DNA from: Pseudomonas sp. MYb118
Lineage (GTDB): Bacteria; Pseudomonadota; Gammaproteobacteria; Pseudomonadales; Pseudomonadaceae
Assembly: GCF_040947875.1 (NCBI RefSeq)
Contig: NZ_JBFRXN010000002.1
Location: 2,170,001 to 2,234,000 of the forward strand
DNA length: 64,000 bases
Direction: 5' to 3'
Of this stretch, positions 56,182 through 64,000 are shown one piece after another. The notes under the pieces were generated by a model, which had not been told where the DNA came from, made no database searches, and was given only the letters and a program-made list of their open reading frames with translations. Both the position numbers and the translations under genes were made by a program. How positions within the stretch are numbered: the stretch's first letter is position 1; each line of letters begins with the position of its first letter.

Positions 56182-56247
56182 TGTAGTTTTACTACAAATC
56201 ATCGGGCATTTCAGCTATCCGAATGTATATACGAGTAGTAAAACTAC
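56182..56247. promoter_or_regulatory. Paired TGTAGT/ACTACA palindromes in the aceE-glnE intergenic region
   Basis: TGTAGTTTTACTACA (56182-56196) and GTAGTAAAACTAC (56235-56247) are the same dyad (GTAGT-N3-ACTAC) in opposite orientation, with centres ~52 bases apart. An AT-rich TGTATATAC lies between them. The 384-base gap (56071-56454) is otherwise free of repeats and genes. This looks like an operator for a dimeric regulator of aceEF, with possible looping. Confidence 0.65.
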
Positions 56248-56454
56248 AGGTGAGCGGCTTATGGCCTCCAGCTGCGTTGTGAGAATAATCGTTAAGGTTG
56301 GTCTTTTGCCAACCATAAAAGGTGAAAGCTTGATGCTGACTGCCAAAAATGAAGATTTTTCAGCTATTTCTAACCTTTGTTCGACAGTCGATCAGGTAGT
56401 GCGAACTGAAAAAACACTACATGCAGCCCTCCACACGCCGATCAAGGATAGACC

Positions 56455-59394
56455 ATGAGCCTGCCTTCGCTTGCCGAACTTCCCGGCATCCTCCTGCCGT
56501 TGGTCACCCGCGCCGAGCAGTCGTTCCGTGCGGCTGTGGAGGCACTCGGGGGTGACCATGGCCTGGCCAGCTGGACCACTGAACGCTGGGCACAGTTTGC
56601 CCGCGTCACTGCGGCCAGCGACTTCGTCATTGAACAGAGTGTTCGTGACCCTTTGATGTTGCTCGCGCTGGTGCAGTCCGGCGAACTGGATCGTCCCTTC
56701 GCGCCGGGCGAGTTGTGCGGACAAATCGCCGCAGCGGTCAATGAGGCGCAGACCGAGGACGAACTCGGCCGCGCCCTGCGTCGCCAGCGTACCCGCCATC
56801 AGGTGCGGATCATCTGGCGTGACCTGACCCGCCAGGCCGATCTGGTGCAGACCTGCCGCGACCTCTCGGACATGGCCGATGCCAGCATCGACCAGGCCTA
56901 TCAGTGGTTGTACAAGCGTCATTGCGAGCAGTTCGGCGTGCCGACCGGCCGGCGCAGCGGCGAGCCGCAGCAGATGGTCATCCTCGGCATGGGCAAGCTG
57001 GGGGCGGTCGAGCTGAACCTGTCCTCGGACATCGACCTGATCTTCGCCTACCCCGAAGGCGGCGAAACCGTCGGGGTGAAGCGCTCGCTGGATAACCAGG
57101 AATTCTTCATCCGCCTTGGCCAGCGCCTGATCAAGGCACTGGACCCGATGACCGTCGACGGGTTCGTCTTCCGCGTCGACATGCGCCTGCGTCCGTATGG
57201 CTCGTCCGGTGCACTGGTGCTCAGCTTCAATGCACTGGAGCAGTATTACCAGGACCAGGGCCGCGACTGGGAACGCTACGCGATGATCAAGTCGCGGGTG
57301 GTGGCGGGCGACCAGGTCAGCGGCGCGCAATTGCAGGAAATGCTGCGGCCGTTCGTGTACCGGCGTTACCTGGACTTCTCGGCCATCGAAGCGCTGCGCA
57401 CCATGAAGCAGCTGATCCAGCAGGAAGTGCGGCGCAAGGGCATGGCCGATAACATCAAGCTCGGCTCCGGCGGCATTCGCGAAGTGGAGTTCATCGCCCA
57501 GGCGTTCCAGTTGATCCACGGCGGGCGCGACCTGAGCCTGCAGCAGCGCCCTCTATTAAAGGTACTGGGCACACTCGAAGGCCAGGGCTACCTGCCGCCC
57601 GCGGTGGTCAGCGAGTTGCGCGAAGGCTACGAGTTCCTGCGCTACACCGAGCACGCGATCCAGGCGATTGCCGATCGCCAGACCCAGATGCTGCCGGACG
57701 GCGCACAGGATCAGGCGCGGATTGCCTTTATGCTGGGTTTTGATGACTGGGCGGCCTTCCATGAACGGTTGATGTTCTGGCGTGATCGAGTGGCCTGGCA
57801 CTTTGGCCAGGTGATCGCTGATCCCGATGAAGAGGCGGGCGCCGAAAGCGAAGTGGTGGTCGGCGGCGAATGGCTGCCGCTGTGGGAAGAAGCGCAGGAC
57901 GAAGAAGCGGCATGCCGTCAGTTGCAAGAGGGCGGTTTCAGCGATGCCGGCAAAGCCCTGAAAGCCTTGGCTGGTCTGCGCAGCAGCCCGCAGTTGCGGG
58001 CGATGCAGCGTTTGGGCCGCGAGCGCCTGGATGCCTTTATTCCAAGGCTGCTGGCCCAGGCTGTCGAGCACAGCAATCCCGACCTGGTGCTCGAGCGTGT
58101 ACTGCCATTGGTGGAAGCCGTGGCCCGGCGGTCCGCCTATCTGGTGCTGCTGACCGAAAACCCCGGAGCCTTGCGCCGCCTGCTGACCTTGTGCGCCGCC
58201 AGTCCGTGGATCGCCGAGCAGATCACCCGCTTCCCGCTGTTGCTCGATGAACTGCTCAACGAAGGCCGGTTGTTCAAGCCACCGCTGGCGCCGGAGCTGG
58301 CGGCCGAATTGCGCGAGCGCCTGACGCGCATCCCCGAGGACGACCTCGAGCAGCAAATGGAAGCCCTGCGCCATTTCAAGCTGGCACACCGCCTGCGCGT
58401 CGCCGCCTCGGAAATCGCCGGACACCTGCCGTTGATGAAGGTCAGCGATTACCTGACCTGGCTGGCCGAAGCGATTCTCGAGCAGGTGCTGGCCCTGGCC
58501 TGGCGCCAGACCGTGGCCAAGTACGGCACACCGTTGCGCAACGACGGCACGTTGTGCGATCCGGGCTTCATCATCGTCGGTTATGGCAAGGTCGGCGGCC
58601 TGGAACTGGGCCATGGTTCCGACCTGGACCTGGTGTTCATCCACGACGGCGATCCGCAGGCGGAAACCGACGGGCCGAAATCCATCGACGGTGCGCAGTT
58701 CTTTACCCGGCTGGGGCAGCGGATCATCCACTTGCTCACGGCCCAGACCAACTCCGGCCAGTTGTACGAAGTGGACATGCGTCTGCGACCCTCCGGGGCG
58801 TCGGGGCTGCTGGTCAGTTCGCTGGGGGCGTTTGCCCGCTACCAGGAAAACGAAGCCTGGACCTGGGAGCATCAGGCTCTGGTGCGGGCGCGGGTGCTGG
58901 TGGGTAGCCAGGATGTCGGCGAGGCGTTCGAGAAAGTGCGCGCCGCCATCTTGGGCAAAACCCGTGACCTGGCGAAGCTGCGCCAGGAGGTCAGCGAGAT
59001 GCGCGCCAAGATGCGCGATAACCTGGGCAGCAAGAGCACCGGGGCCGGCACGGCGGCGAATGCCTTTGAGGCCACGGCGCCATTCGACCTCAAGCAGGAC
59101 GCCGGAGGTATCGTCGATATTGAATTTATGGTGCAATACGCCGCCCTGGCGTGGTCCGAAACACACCCGCCATTGCTGCGCTGGACGGACAATATCCGCA
59201 TTCTGGAAGAGCTGGAACACGAAGGGCTGATGCCTGCCGAAGACGCCAGCCTGTTGCGCGAGGCCTATAAAGCCTACCGCTCCGCCGCTCACCGGCAGGC
59301 CTTGCAGAAGGATCCGGGGGTAATACCGGGCGACCAGTTCGTGGACGAACGGCGGCAGGTGATGCGGATTTGGCGTGAACTGGGGCTAAGCTGA
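56455..59394 (+). CDS. glnE: Bifunctional glutamine synthetase adenylyltransferase/adenylyl-removing enzyme
   Basis: The 979-residue product has two nucleotidyltransferase domains. The N-terminal one (deadenylation) has 'LSSDIDLIFAYPEGGET' and the C-terminal one (adenylation) has 'HGSDLDLVFIHDGDPQ', joined by a helical regulatory region. It switches glutamine synthetase off and on in answer to PII and glutamine. The length fits the family. It is divergent from aceE. Confidence 0.97.
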   Translation: MSLPSLAELPGILLPLVTRAEQSFRAAVEALGGDHGLASWTTERWAQFARVTAASDFVIEQSVRDPLMLLALVQSGELDRPFAPGELCGQIAAAVNEAQTEDELGRALRRQRTRHQVRIIWRDLTRQADLVQTCRDLSDMADASIDQAYQWLYKRHCEQFGVPTGRRSGEPQQMVILGMGKLGAVELNLSSDIDLIFAYPEGGETVGVKRSLDNQEFFIRLGQRLIKALDPMTVDGFVFRVDMRLRPYGSSGALVLSFNALEQYYQDQGRDWERYAMIKSRVVAGDQVSGAQLQEMLRPFVYRRYLDFSAIEALRTMKQLIQQEVRRKGMADNIKLGSGGIREVEFIAQAFQLIHGGRDLSLQQRPLLKVLGTLEGQGYLPPAVVSELREGYEFLRYTEHAIQAIADRQTQMLPDGAQDQARIAFMLGFDDWAAFHERLMFWRDRVAWHFGQVIADPDEEAGAESEVVVGGEWLPLWEEAQDEEAACRQLQEGGFSDAGKALKALAGLRSSPQLRAMQRLGRERLDAFIPRLLAQAVEHSNPDLVLERVLPLVEAVARRSAYLVLLTENPGALRRLLTLCAASPWIAEQITRFPLLLDELLNEGRLFKPPLAPELAAELRERLTRIPEDDLEQQMEALRHFKLAHRLRVAASEIAGHLPLMKVSDYLTWLAEAILEQVLALAWRQTVAKYGTPLRNDGTLCDPGFIIVGYGKVGGLELGHGSDLDLVFIHDGDPQAETDGPKSIDGAQFFTRLGQRIIHLLTAQTNSGQLYEVDMRLRPSGASGLLVSSLGAFARYQENEAWTWEHQALVRARVLVGSQDVGEAFEKVRAAILGKTRDLAKLRQEVSEMRAKMRDNLGSKSTGAGTAANAFEATAPFDLKQDAGGIVDIEFMVQYAALAWSETHPPLLRWTDNIRILEELEHEGLMPAEDASLLREAYKAYRSAAHRQALQKDPGVIPGDQFVDERRQVMRIWRELGLS

Positions 59395-59411
59395 AGGCCT
59401 CGCCCAGGCCA

Positions 59412-59519
59412 CTGTAGGAGCGAGCTTGCTCGCGATGGCGCCAGCACATTCAACCCATGTGTTGACTGAGACACCGCCATCGCGACGGTTCGACGCCTCG
59501 ACAAGCTCGCTCCTACAGT
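59412..59519. repeat. REP pair with extended right arm, glnE-waaF gap
   Basis: The left unit begins CTGTAGGAGCGAGC at 59412. The right arm carries GACGGTTCGACGCCTCGAC in place of GCGAG before AAGCTCGCTCCTACAG, the same variant as at 50839-50880. It separates glnE from the LPS core genes. Confidence 0.88.
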
Positions 59520-59591
59520 TGCAATGCAGTGTTTTGTAGAATTCTCGAGGCGGGGAGGCGTATGCCTCCCCGGTTCGTTTTTGGAAACCAC

Positions 59592-60626
59592 ATGAAAATT
59601 CTGATCGTTGGGCCCAGTTGGGTCGGTGACATGGTGATGGCGCAGACACTGTTCCAGTGTCTCAAGCAGCGCCACCCGCAATGCGAGATCAATGTCCTGG
59701 CCCCCGAGTGGAGCCGGCCGATTCTCGAACGCATGCCCGAAGTTCGCCAGGCCTTGAGCTTCCCGCTCGGCCACGGCGTGCTGGAGCTGGCGACTCGCCG
59801 GCGCATCGGCAAATCCCTGGCCGGTCAGTACGACCAGGCGATCCTGCTGCCCAATTCCCTGAAGTCCGCACTGGTGCCGTTTTTTGCCGGCATTCCCAAG
59901 CGCACCGGCTGGCGTGGCGAGTTCCGCTACGGCTTGCTCAATGATGTGCGCACGCTGGACAAAGAGCGTTACCCGCTGATGATCGAGCGTTTCATGGCCC
60001 TGGCCTACGAGCCCGGTCTTGAACTGCCCAAGCCCTATCCAAGGCCGTCCCTGCAGATCGACCCGGTCACCCGTGAAGCGGCGCTGGCGAAATTCGGCCT
60101 GACCCTCGACCGTCCGGTGCTGGCGCTGTGTCCTGGCGCCGAGTTCGGCGAATCCAAGCGCTGGCCATCCGAGCATTACGCCAAGGTCGCCGAGGCGAAG
60201 ATCCGTGAGGGCTGGCAAGTCTGGTTGTTCGGTTCGAAAAACGACCATGGGGTGGGCGAAGACATCCGCGCGCGGCTGATCCCCGGCCTGCGCGAGGAGT
60301 CGGTCAACCTCAGTGGCGGCACGTCCCTGGCCGAAGCCATCGACCTGTTGTCCTGCGCCGACTCGGTGGTGTCCAACGACTCGGGCCTGATGCACGTCGC
60401 GGCGGCGCTGAACCGTCCGCTGGTGGCGGTCTATGGCTCGACATCGCCGGGCTTCACCCCGCCACTGGCCGAGCACGTGGAGATCGTGCGCCTGGGCATC
60501 GAATGCAGCCCGTGCTTTGATCGCACGTGCCGTTTCGGTCATTACAACTGCCTGCGCCAACTGATGCCGCAAGCGGTGAACGAAGCCTTGCAGAAGTTGC
60601 AGGGCACAGCGGTCGAGGTCCAATAG
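59592..60626 (+). CDS. waaF: ADP-heptose:LPS heptosyltransferase II
   Basis: This 344-residue GT9 glycosyltransferase opens 'MKILIVGPSWVGDMVMAQTLFQCLKQR', the WaaF N-terminus. It has 'LCPGAEFGESKRWPSEHYAKVAEA' and 'VVSNDSGLMHVAAALNRPLVAVYGSTSPGFTPPL' (sugar-nucleotide site). It adds the second heptose to the LPS inner core. I chose the ATG at 59592 because the family N-terminus starts there. It is the first visible gene of the core operon. Confidence 0.95.
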   Translation: MKILIVGPSWVGDMVMAQTLFQCLKQRHPQCEINVLAPEWSRPILERMPEVRQALSFPLGHGVLELATRRRIGKSLAGQYDQAILLPNSLKSALVPFFAGIPKRTGWRGEFRYGLLNDVRTLDKERYPLMIERFMALAYEPGLELPKPYPRPSLQIDPVTREAALAKFGLTLDRPVLALCPGAEFGESKRWPSEHYAKVAEAKIREGWQVWLFGSKNDHGVGEDIRARLIPGLREESVNLSGGTSLAEAIDLLSCADSVVSNDSGLMHVAAALNRPLVAVYGSTSPGFTPPLAEHVEIVRLGIECSPCFDRTCRFGHYNCLRQLMPQAVNEALQKLQGTAVEVQ

Positions 60627-60627
60627 T

Positions 60628-61689
60628 TTGCGGGTTCTGCTGATCAAGACTTCTTCGCTGGGCGACGTGATTCACGCGTTGCCGGCGTTGACCGACGCGG
60701 CCCGGGCGATTCCCGGCATCACGTTCGACTGGGTGGTGGAAGAAGGCTTCGCCGAGATCCCGACCTGGCACCCTGCCGTGGGCAAGGTCATTCCGGTGGC
60801 GATTCGCCGCTGGCGCAAAAACCTCTGGCAGACCATCAAGAGTGGCGAGTGGAAGCGCTTCAAGCAAAGTGTTCGTGCCACCAAATATGACCTGGTGATT
60901 GATGCTCAGGGCCTGTTGAAGAGCGCCTGGCTCACCCGTTACATCAAGGCGCCGGTGGCGGGCCTGGATAAAAACTCCGCCCGGGAGCCGATCGCGGCGC
61001 GTTTTTACGACCGGCGCCTGTCGGTTGCGCGCGGCCAGCATGCCGTGGAGCGCGTGCGTCAGTTGTTTGCCATTGCGCTGGGTTACGACCTGCCCAAGGG
61101 GTTGGGGGATTACGGCCTGAGCGTCGAGCGTCTGGTGGAATTGCCGCGCAAGAACCCCTACGTGCTGTTCCTGCATGGCACCACCTGGGACACCAAACAC
61201 TGGCCCGAAGCCTACTGGCGCGAACTGGCCGAGCGGGTTGGCTACCTGGGTGTCGGCGTGAAGCTGGCCTGGGGCAACCCGGCGGAAAAGGCCCGCGCCG
61301 AGCGGATCGCCAAGGACATGCGCCATGTCGAAGTGCTGCCCCGGCTGAATCTGGCAGGTGTCGGCAAGGTTCTGGCCGGCGCGCAGGCCTGCGTGGCGGT
61401 GGACACGGGCCTTGGGCATCTGGCCGCTGCGCTCGATGTGCCGACGCTGTCGCTGTTCGGTCCGACCAACCCCGGATTGACCGGCGCCTATGGCAAATCG
61501 CAGATTCACATTGCCAGTGACTTCCCCTGCGCGCCGTGCCTGTCAAAGAAATGCACTTATCAACCGACGGCCGAAGATGCCCGCCGGTTCGACCTCAAGC
61601 GCGAGTGGCCATTGTGCTTCACACGCCTGAATCCCGAGCGTGTCGCGACCCGACTGAGCACGTTGTTACTGGCTGAGGAGCTGCGCTGA
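60628..61689 (+). CDS. waaC: ADP-heptose:LPS heptosyltransferase I
   Basis: This 353-residue GT9 enzyme has 'RVLLIKTSSLGDVIHALPALTDAARAIPG' at the N-terminus and 'VLFLHGTTWDTKHWPEAYW' and 'CVAVDTGLGHLAAALDVPTLSLFGPTNP' later. It adds the first heptose to Kdo. The start is a TTG, one base after the waaF stop, which fits tight coupling to waaF. A few of these core genes use such rare starts. Confidence 0.95.
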   Translation: MRVLLIKTSSLGDVIHALPALTDAARAIPGITFDWVVEEGFAEIPTWHPAVGKVIPVAIRRWRKNLWQTIKSGEWKRFKQSVRATKYDLVIDAQGLLKSAWLTRYIKAPVAGLDKNSAREPIAARFYDRRLSVARGQHAVERVRQLFAIALGYDLPKGLGDYGLSVERLVELPRKNPYVLFLHGTTWDTKHWPEAYWRELAERVGYLGVGVKLAWGNPAEKARAERIAKDMRHVEVLPRLNLAGVGKVLAGAQACVAVDTGLGHLAAALDVPTLSLFGPTNPGLTGAYGKSQIHIASDFPCAPCLSKKCTYQPTAEDARRFDLKREWPLCFTRLNPERVATRLSTLLLAEELR

Positions 61690-62810
61690 TGCAATTGGCA
61701 TTTGTCTTGTACAAGTATTTTCCATTCGGCGGTTTGCAGCGCGATTTCATGCGCATCGCCCTGGAGTGCCAGCAGCGTGGTCACCAGATCCGTGTCTACA
61801 CGCTGATCTGGGAGGGCGATGTTCCCCCTGGTTTCGAAGTGCTGGTGGCACCGGTCAAGGCGTTCTTCAACCATCGGCGCAACGAAAAGCTCACTGAGTG
61901 GATGGAGGCCGACCTGGCCAAGCGCCCGGTGGATCGTCTGATCGGCTTCAACAAGATGCCGGGCCTGGACGTCTACTATGCCGCCGACGGCTGTTTCGAA
62001 GACAAGGCACAGAACCTGCGCAACTCGCTGTACCGTCGTTGGGGCCGCTACCGGCACTTCGCCGAGTACGAGCGAGCGGTGTTTGCCAAGGATGCCAAGA
62101 CCGAAGTGCTGATGATTTCCGAGGTTCAGCAACCGCTCTTCATCAAGCATTACGACACGCCGCTGGAGCGTTTCCATCTGTTGCCGCCGGGTATTTCCCA
62201 GGATCGCCGCGCACCGCCGAACGCCGCCGAGATCCGTGCCGATTTCCGTCGTGAATTCAGCCTCGAGGACGATGACCTGTTGCTGGTGCAGATCGGCTCC
62301 GGGTTCAAGACCAAGGGCGTGGACCGCAGCCTCAAGGCGCTGGCCGCGTTGCCCGCCGACCTGAAGAAACGCACCCGGCTGTTTGTAATTGGCCAGGATG
62401 ACCCCAAATTGTTCCAGATGCAGAGTGCCACGCTGGGGCTTGGCGACAACGTCACGTTCCTCAAGGGCCGCAGTGATATCCCGCGTTTCCTGCTCGGTGC
62501 CGATCTGTTGATTCACCCGGCGTACAACGAAAACACCGGGACCGTCCTGCTCGAAGCCCTGGTGGCCGGTTTGCCGGTGCTGGTCAGCGCGGTGTGTGGC
62601 TATGCCCATTACATTGCCGAAGCCGATGCCGGCCGGGTGCTGGATGAGCCGTTCGAGCAGGAACAACTGACGCAATACCTGACGGCGATGTTGAACGATG
62701 CACCTGCGCGGGCGGCCTGGCGCCGCAACGGTCTGGCCTTCGCCGAGACGGCCGACCTCTACAGCATGCCGCAGCACGCGGCCGATGTGATTCTGGCGGA
62801 GCACGCTTAA
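61689..62810 (+). CDS. waaG: LPS core glucosyltransferase I
   Basis: This 373-residue GT4 enzyme opens 'MQLAFVLYKYFPFGGLQRDFMRIALECQQRGH'. Its nucleotide-sugar site has 'LLVQIGSGFKTKGVDRSLKALAAL' and 'LLIHPAYNENTGTVLLEALVAGLPVLVSAVCGYAHYI' (the E-x7-E motif). It adds the first outer-core hexose. Its ATG overlaps the waaC stop by one base (TGATG). Confidence 0.95.
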   Translation: MQLAFVLYKYFPFGGLQRDFMRIALECQQRGHQIRVYTLIWEGDVPPGFEVLVAPVKAFFNHRRNEKLTEWMEADLAKRPVDRLIGFNKMPGLDVYYAADGCFEDKAQNLRNSLYRRWGRYRHFAEYERAVFAKDAKTEVLMISEVQQPLFIKHYDTPLERFHLLPPGISQDRRAPPNAAEIRADFRREFSLEDDDLLLVQIGSGFKTKGVDRSLKALAALPADLKKRTRLFVIGQDDPKLFQMQSATLGLGDNVTFLKGRSDIPRFLLGADLLIHPAYNENTGTVLLEALVAGLPVLVSAVCGYAHYIAEADAGRVLDEPFEQEQLTQYLTAMLNDAPARAAWRRNGLAFAETADLYSMPQHAADVILAEHA

Positions 62811-63616
62811 TGAAGTTGATGCTGGCTGAACCGTTCAAGAGCCTGTGGGCCGGACGCGACCCGTTCGCCGAGGTCGAAGGGCTCAAGGGCGAGGTGTACC
62901 GCGAGCTTGAAGCGCGGCGCACATTGCGCACCGAAGTGGATGGCAACGGGTTTTTCGTGAAGATCCACCGCGGCATTGGCTGGGGCGAGATCTTCAAGAA
63001 CCTGCTGACCGCCAAGCTGCCGGTGCTGGGCGCCGGCCAGGAGTGGCAGGCGATCCAGCGCCTGCAGGAAGTCGGCGTGCCGACCATGACCGCCGTGGCC
63101 TATGGCGAAAGGGGCAGCAACCCGGCGGACCAGCACTCGTTCATCGTCACCGAAGAGCTGGCCCCGACCATCAGCCTCGAAGACTTCAGCATCGACTGGG
63201 TCAAGCAGCCGCCGGAGCCCAGGCTCAAGCGCGCGCTGATCGCCGAGGTCGCACGCATGACCGGCATGATGCACCGCGCCGGGGTCAATCACCGCGACTG
63301 CTACATCTGCCACTTCCTGCTGCACACCGACAAACCGGTGACGCATGAAGACTTCAAGCTTTCGGTGATCGACCTGCACCGTGCCCAGACCCGCCCGGCG
63401 ATTACCCAGCGCTGGCGCAACAAGGATCTGGCGGCGTTGTACTTTTCGGCCCTGGACATCGGCCTGACCCGTCGCGACAAGCTGCGTTTCCTCAAGGGCT
63501 ACTTCCAGCAGCCGCTGCGCCAGATCCTGGCAGAGGAAGCGGCTTTGCTCGCCTGGCTCGACGGCAAGGCCAACAAGCTTTACGAACGCAAGCAGCGATA
63601 CGGGGATGCGCTCTGA
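62810..63616 (+). CDS. waaP: LPS core heptose(I) kinase WaaP
   Basis: This 268-residue small-molecule kinase has an eukaryotic-protein-kinase-like fold. K51 in 'GFFVKIHRGIGWGE' is the candidate ATP lysine. D163 in 'NHRDCYICHFLLH' is the catalytic aspartate, and 'LSVIDLHRAQ' holds the metal-binding Asp. It phosphorylates inner-core heptose I, which outer-membrane integrity requires in Pseudomonas. It overlaps waaG by one base. Confidence 0.95.
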   Translation: MKLMLAEPFKSLWAGRDPFAEVEGLKGEVYRELEARRTLRTEVDGNGFFVKIHRGIGWGEIFKNLLTAKLPVLGAGQEWQAIQRLQEVGVPTMTAVAYGERGSNPADQHSFIVTEELAPTISLEDFSIDWVKQPPEPRLKRALIAEVARMTGMMHRAGVNHRDCYICHFLLHTDKPVTHEDFKLSVIDLHRAQTRPAITQRWRNKDLAALYFSALDIGLTRRDKLRFLKGYFQQPLRQILAEEAALLAWLDGKANKLYERKQRYGDAL

Positions 63617-64000
63617 TGTCGGGCTGGAATCTGGAACCTGCCTACAGCGATCTGGCTGACGATTTCGGCAGCCTTGAGGCCGTGTTTGCCCTTAAGGGCG
63701 AGCAGTTGACCCGCGATCCGCTGTCCGAGGTCGTTCGTGTCCAGCTCAAGGGCGTGAACTATTACGTCAAGCGCTACGTGGGCGCCGGCAAGGGCCTGCG
63801 TCGTTACCTGGGCAAGCCACGGGTCAAAATGGAGTGGCAGAACCTCAAGCGCTTCGCCAAGTGGGGTATCCCCACGGCCGAGGTCGTGGCCTGGGGCCTG
63901 GAGCGGCGCGGTGCGGCCTATGACCGCGGGGCGATGATCACCCGTGAGCTGCCACGCACCGAAGACCTCAATGCCTTGGCCGAGCGCAATGATCCCAAGC
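63616..64000 (+). CDS. LPS core kinase-family protein (InaA/WapP-like), truncated by window end
   Basis: The first 128 residues are visible and the frame is open at the edge. 'DPLSEVVRVQLKGVNYYVKRYVGAGKG' and 'WGIPTAEVVAWGLERRG' are typical of the lipopolysaccharide kinase (Kdo/WaaP, InaA) family. In P. aeruginosa the gene after waaP is, from memory, wapP, another core heptose kinase, so this is probably its counterpart. The ATG overlaps the waaP stop (TGATG). Catalytic residues lie beyond the window. Confidence 0.85.
   Translation, partial: MSGWNLEPAYSDLADDFGSLEAVFALKGEQLTRDPLSEVVRVQLKGVNYYVKRYVGAGKGLRRYLGKPRVKMEWQNLKRFAKWGIPTAEVVAWGLERRGAAYDRGAMITRELPRTEDLNALAERNDPK

Noticed and set aside
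56156..56458. A 100-codon frame ahead of glnE
   Set aside because: It spans the operator region and overlaps the glnE start, with no similarity to any family I recognise.

Overview
The window is a GC-rich chromosomal segment from a fluorescent-group Pseudomonas. The evidence is the gene content and order (aceE-aceF next to glnE, a waaF-waaC-waaG-waaP lipopolysaccharide core operon, cvrA-mscK-selO, a 1317-residue PutA opposite PutP) and the many intergenic palindromes of the Pseudomonas REP type (core CTGTAGGAGCGAGCTTGCTC). Comparisons with P. aeruginosa gene order are from memory, not from a search.

Region by region. 1-2652: the tail of a GspM-like type II secretion gene, then a divergent MFS exporter / LysR regulator pair. 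2653-3405: a cluster of REP units and a ~250 bp composite repeat. 3400-21640 (minus strand): a 20-gene operon of the aryl polyene (ape) class, with most genes overlapping by 1-29 bases. It codes for a chain-length factor, two ketosynthases, a ketoreductase, two dehydratases (one fused to an acyl-AMP ligase), two acyl carrier proteins, an aromatic amino acid ammonia-lyase, a methyltransferase, a flavin enzyme with a halogenase-type motif, two acyltransferases, a glycosyltransferase, a thioesterase, and a transport set (LolA-like, MMPL, DUF3261 lipoprotein, a cation/proton antiporter-like protein). 21995-24070: an orphan ParA ATPase, a second repeat cluster, trxC and a small antitoxin-like gene. 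24081-30722: selO, mscK and cvrA in one direction. 30958-33388: a chemoreceptor with a probable FliA promoter, and a divergent coiled-coil/ZapA-like pair. 33521-41454: an acyl-CoA dehydrogenase, then putA and putP flanking a region with six GTTGCA operator-like sites. 41690-44330: a vgrG plus DUF4123 adaptor pair with no effector gene after it. 44474-50419: rlmJ, msrA, a dipA-type c-di-GMP phosphodiesterase and a PhoD-family phosphatase. 50520-51340: a third repeat cluster. 51449-59394: aceF and aceE divergent from glnE, around a pair of TGTAGT/ACTACA palindromes. 59592-64000: waaF, waaC, waaG, waaP and the start of a further core kinase gene.

How the genes work together. The ape operon should make an aryl-capped polyene fatty acid, attach it to a lipid or sugar, and move it to the outer membrane. 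The rest of the window is mostly housekeeping: pyruvate dehydrogenase, nitrogen control, proline use, LPS core, osmotic and redox protection.

The most unusual observations are these. (i) A 108 bp REP pair sits in frame inside the signal-peptide region of the DUF3261 lipoprotein gene. (ii) A composite structured repeat is present in full, internally deleted and truncated forms, and one stem base pair differs in a compensatory way between copies. (iii) REP units supply the stop codons of two genes. (iv) The ammonia-lyase has an atypical substrate-selectivity pair. (v) The ape operon sits between genes that, from memory, are neighbours in P. aeruginosa.
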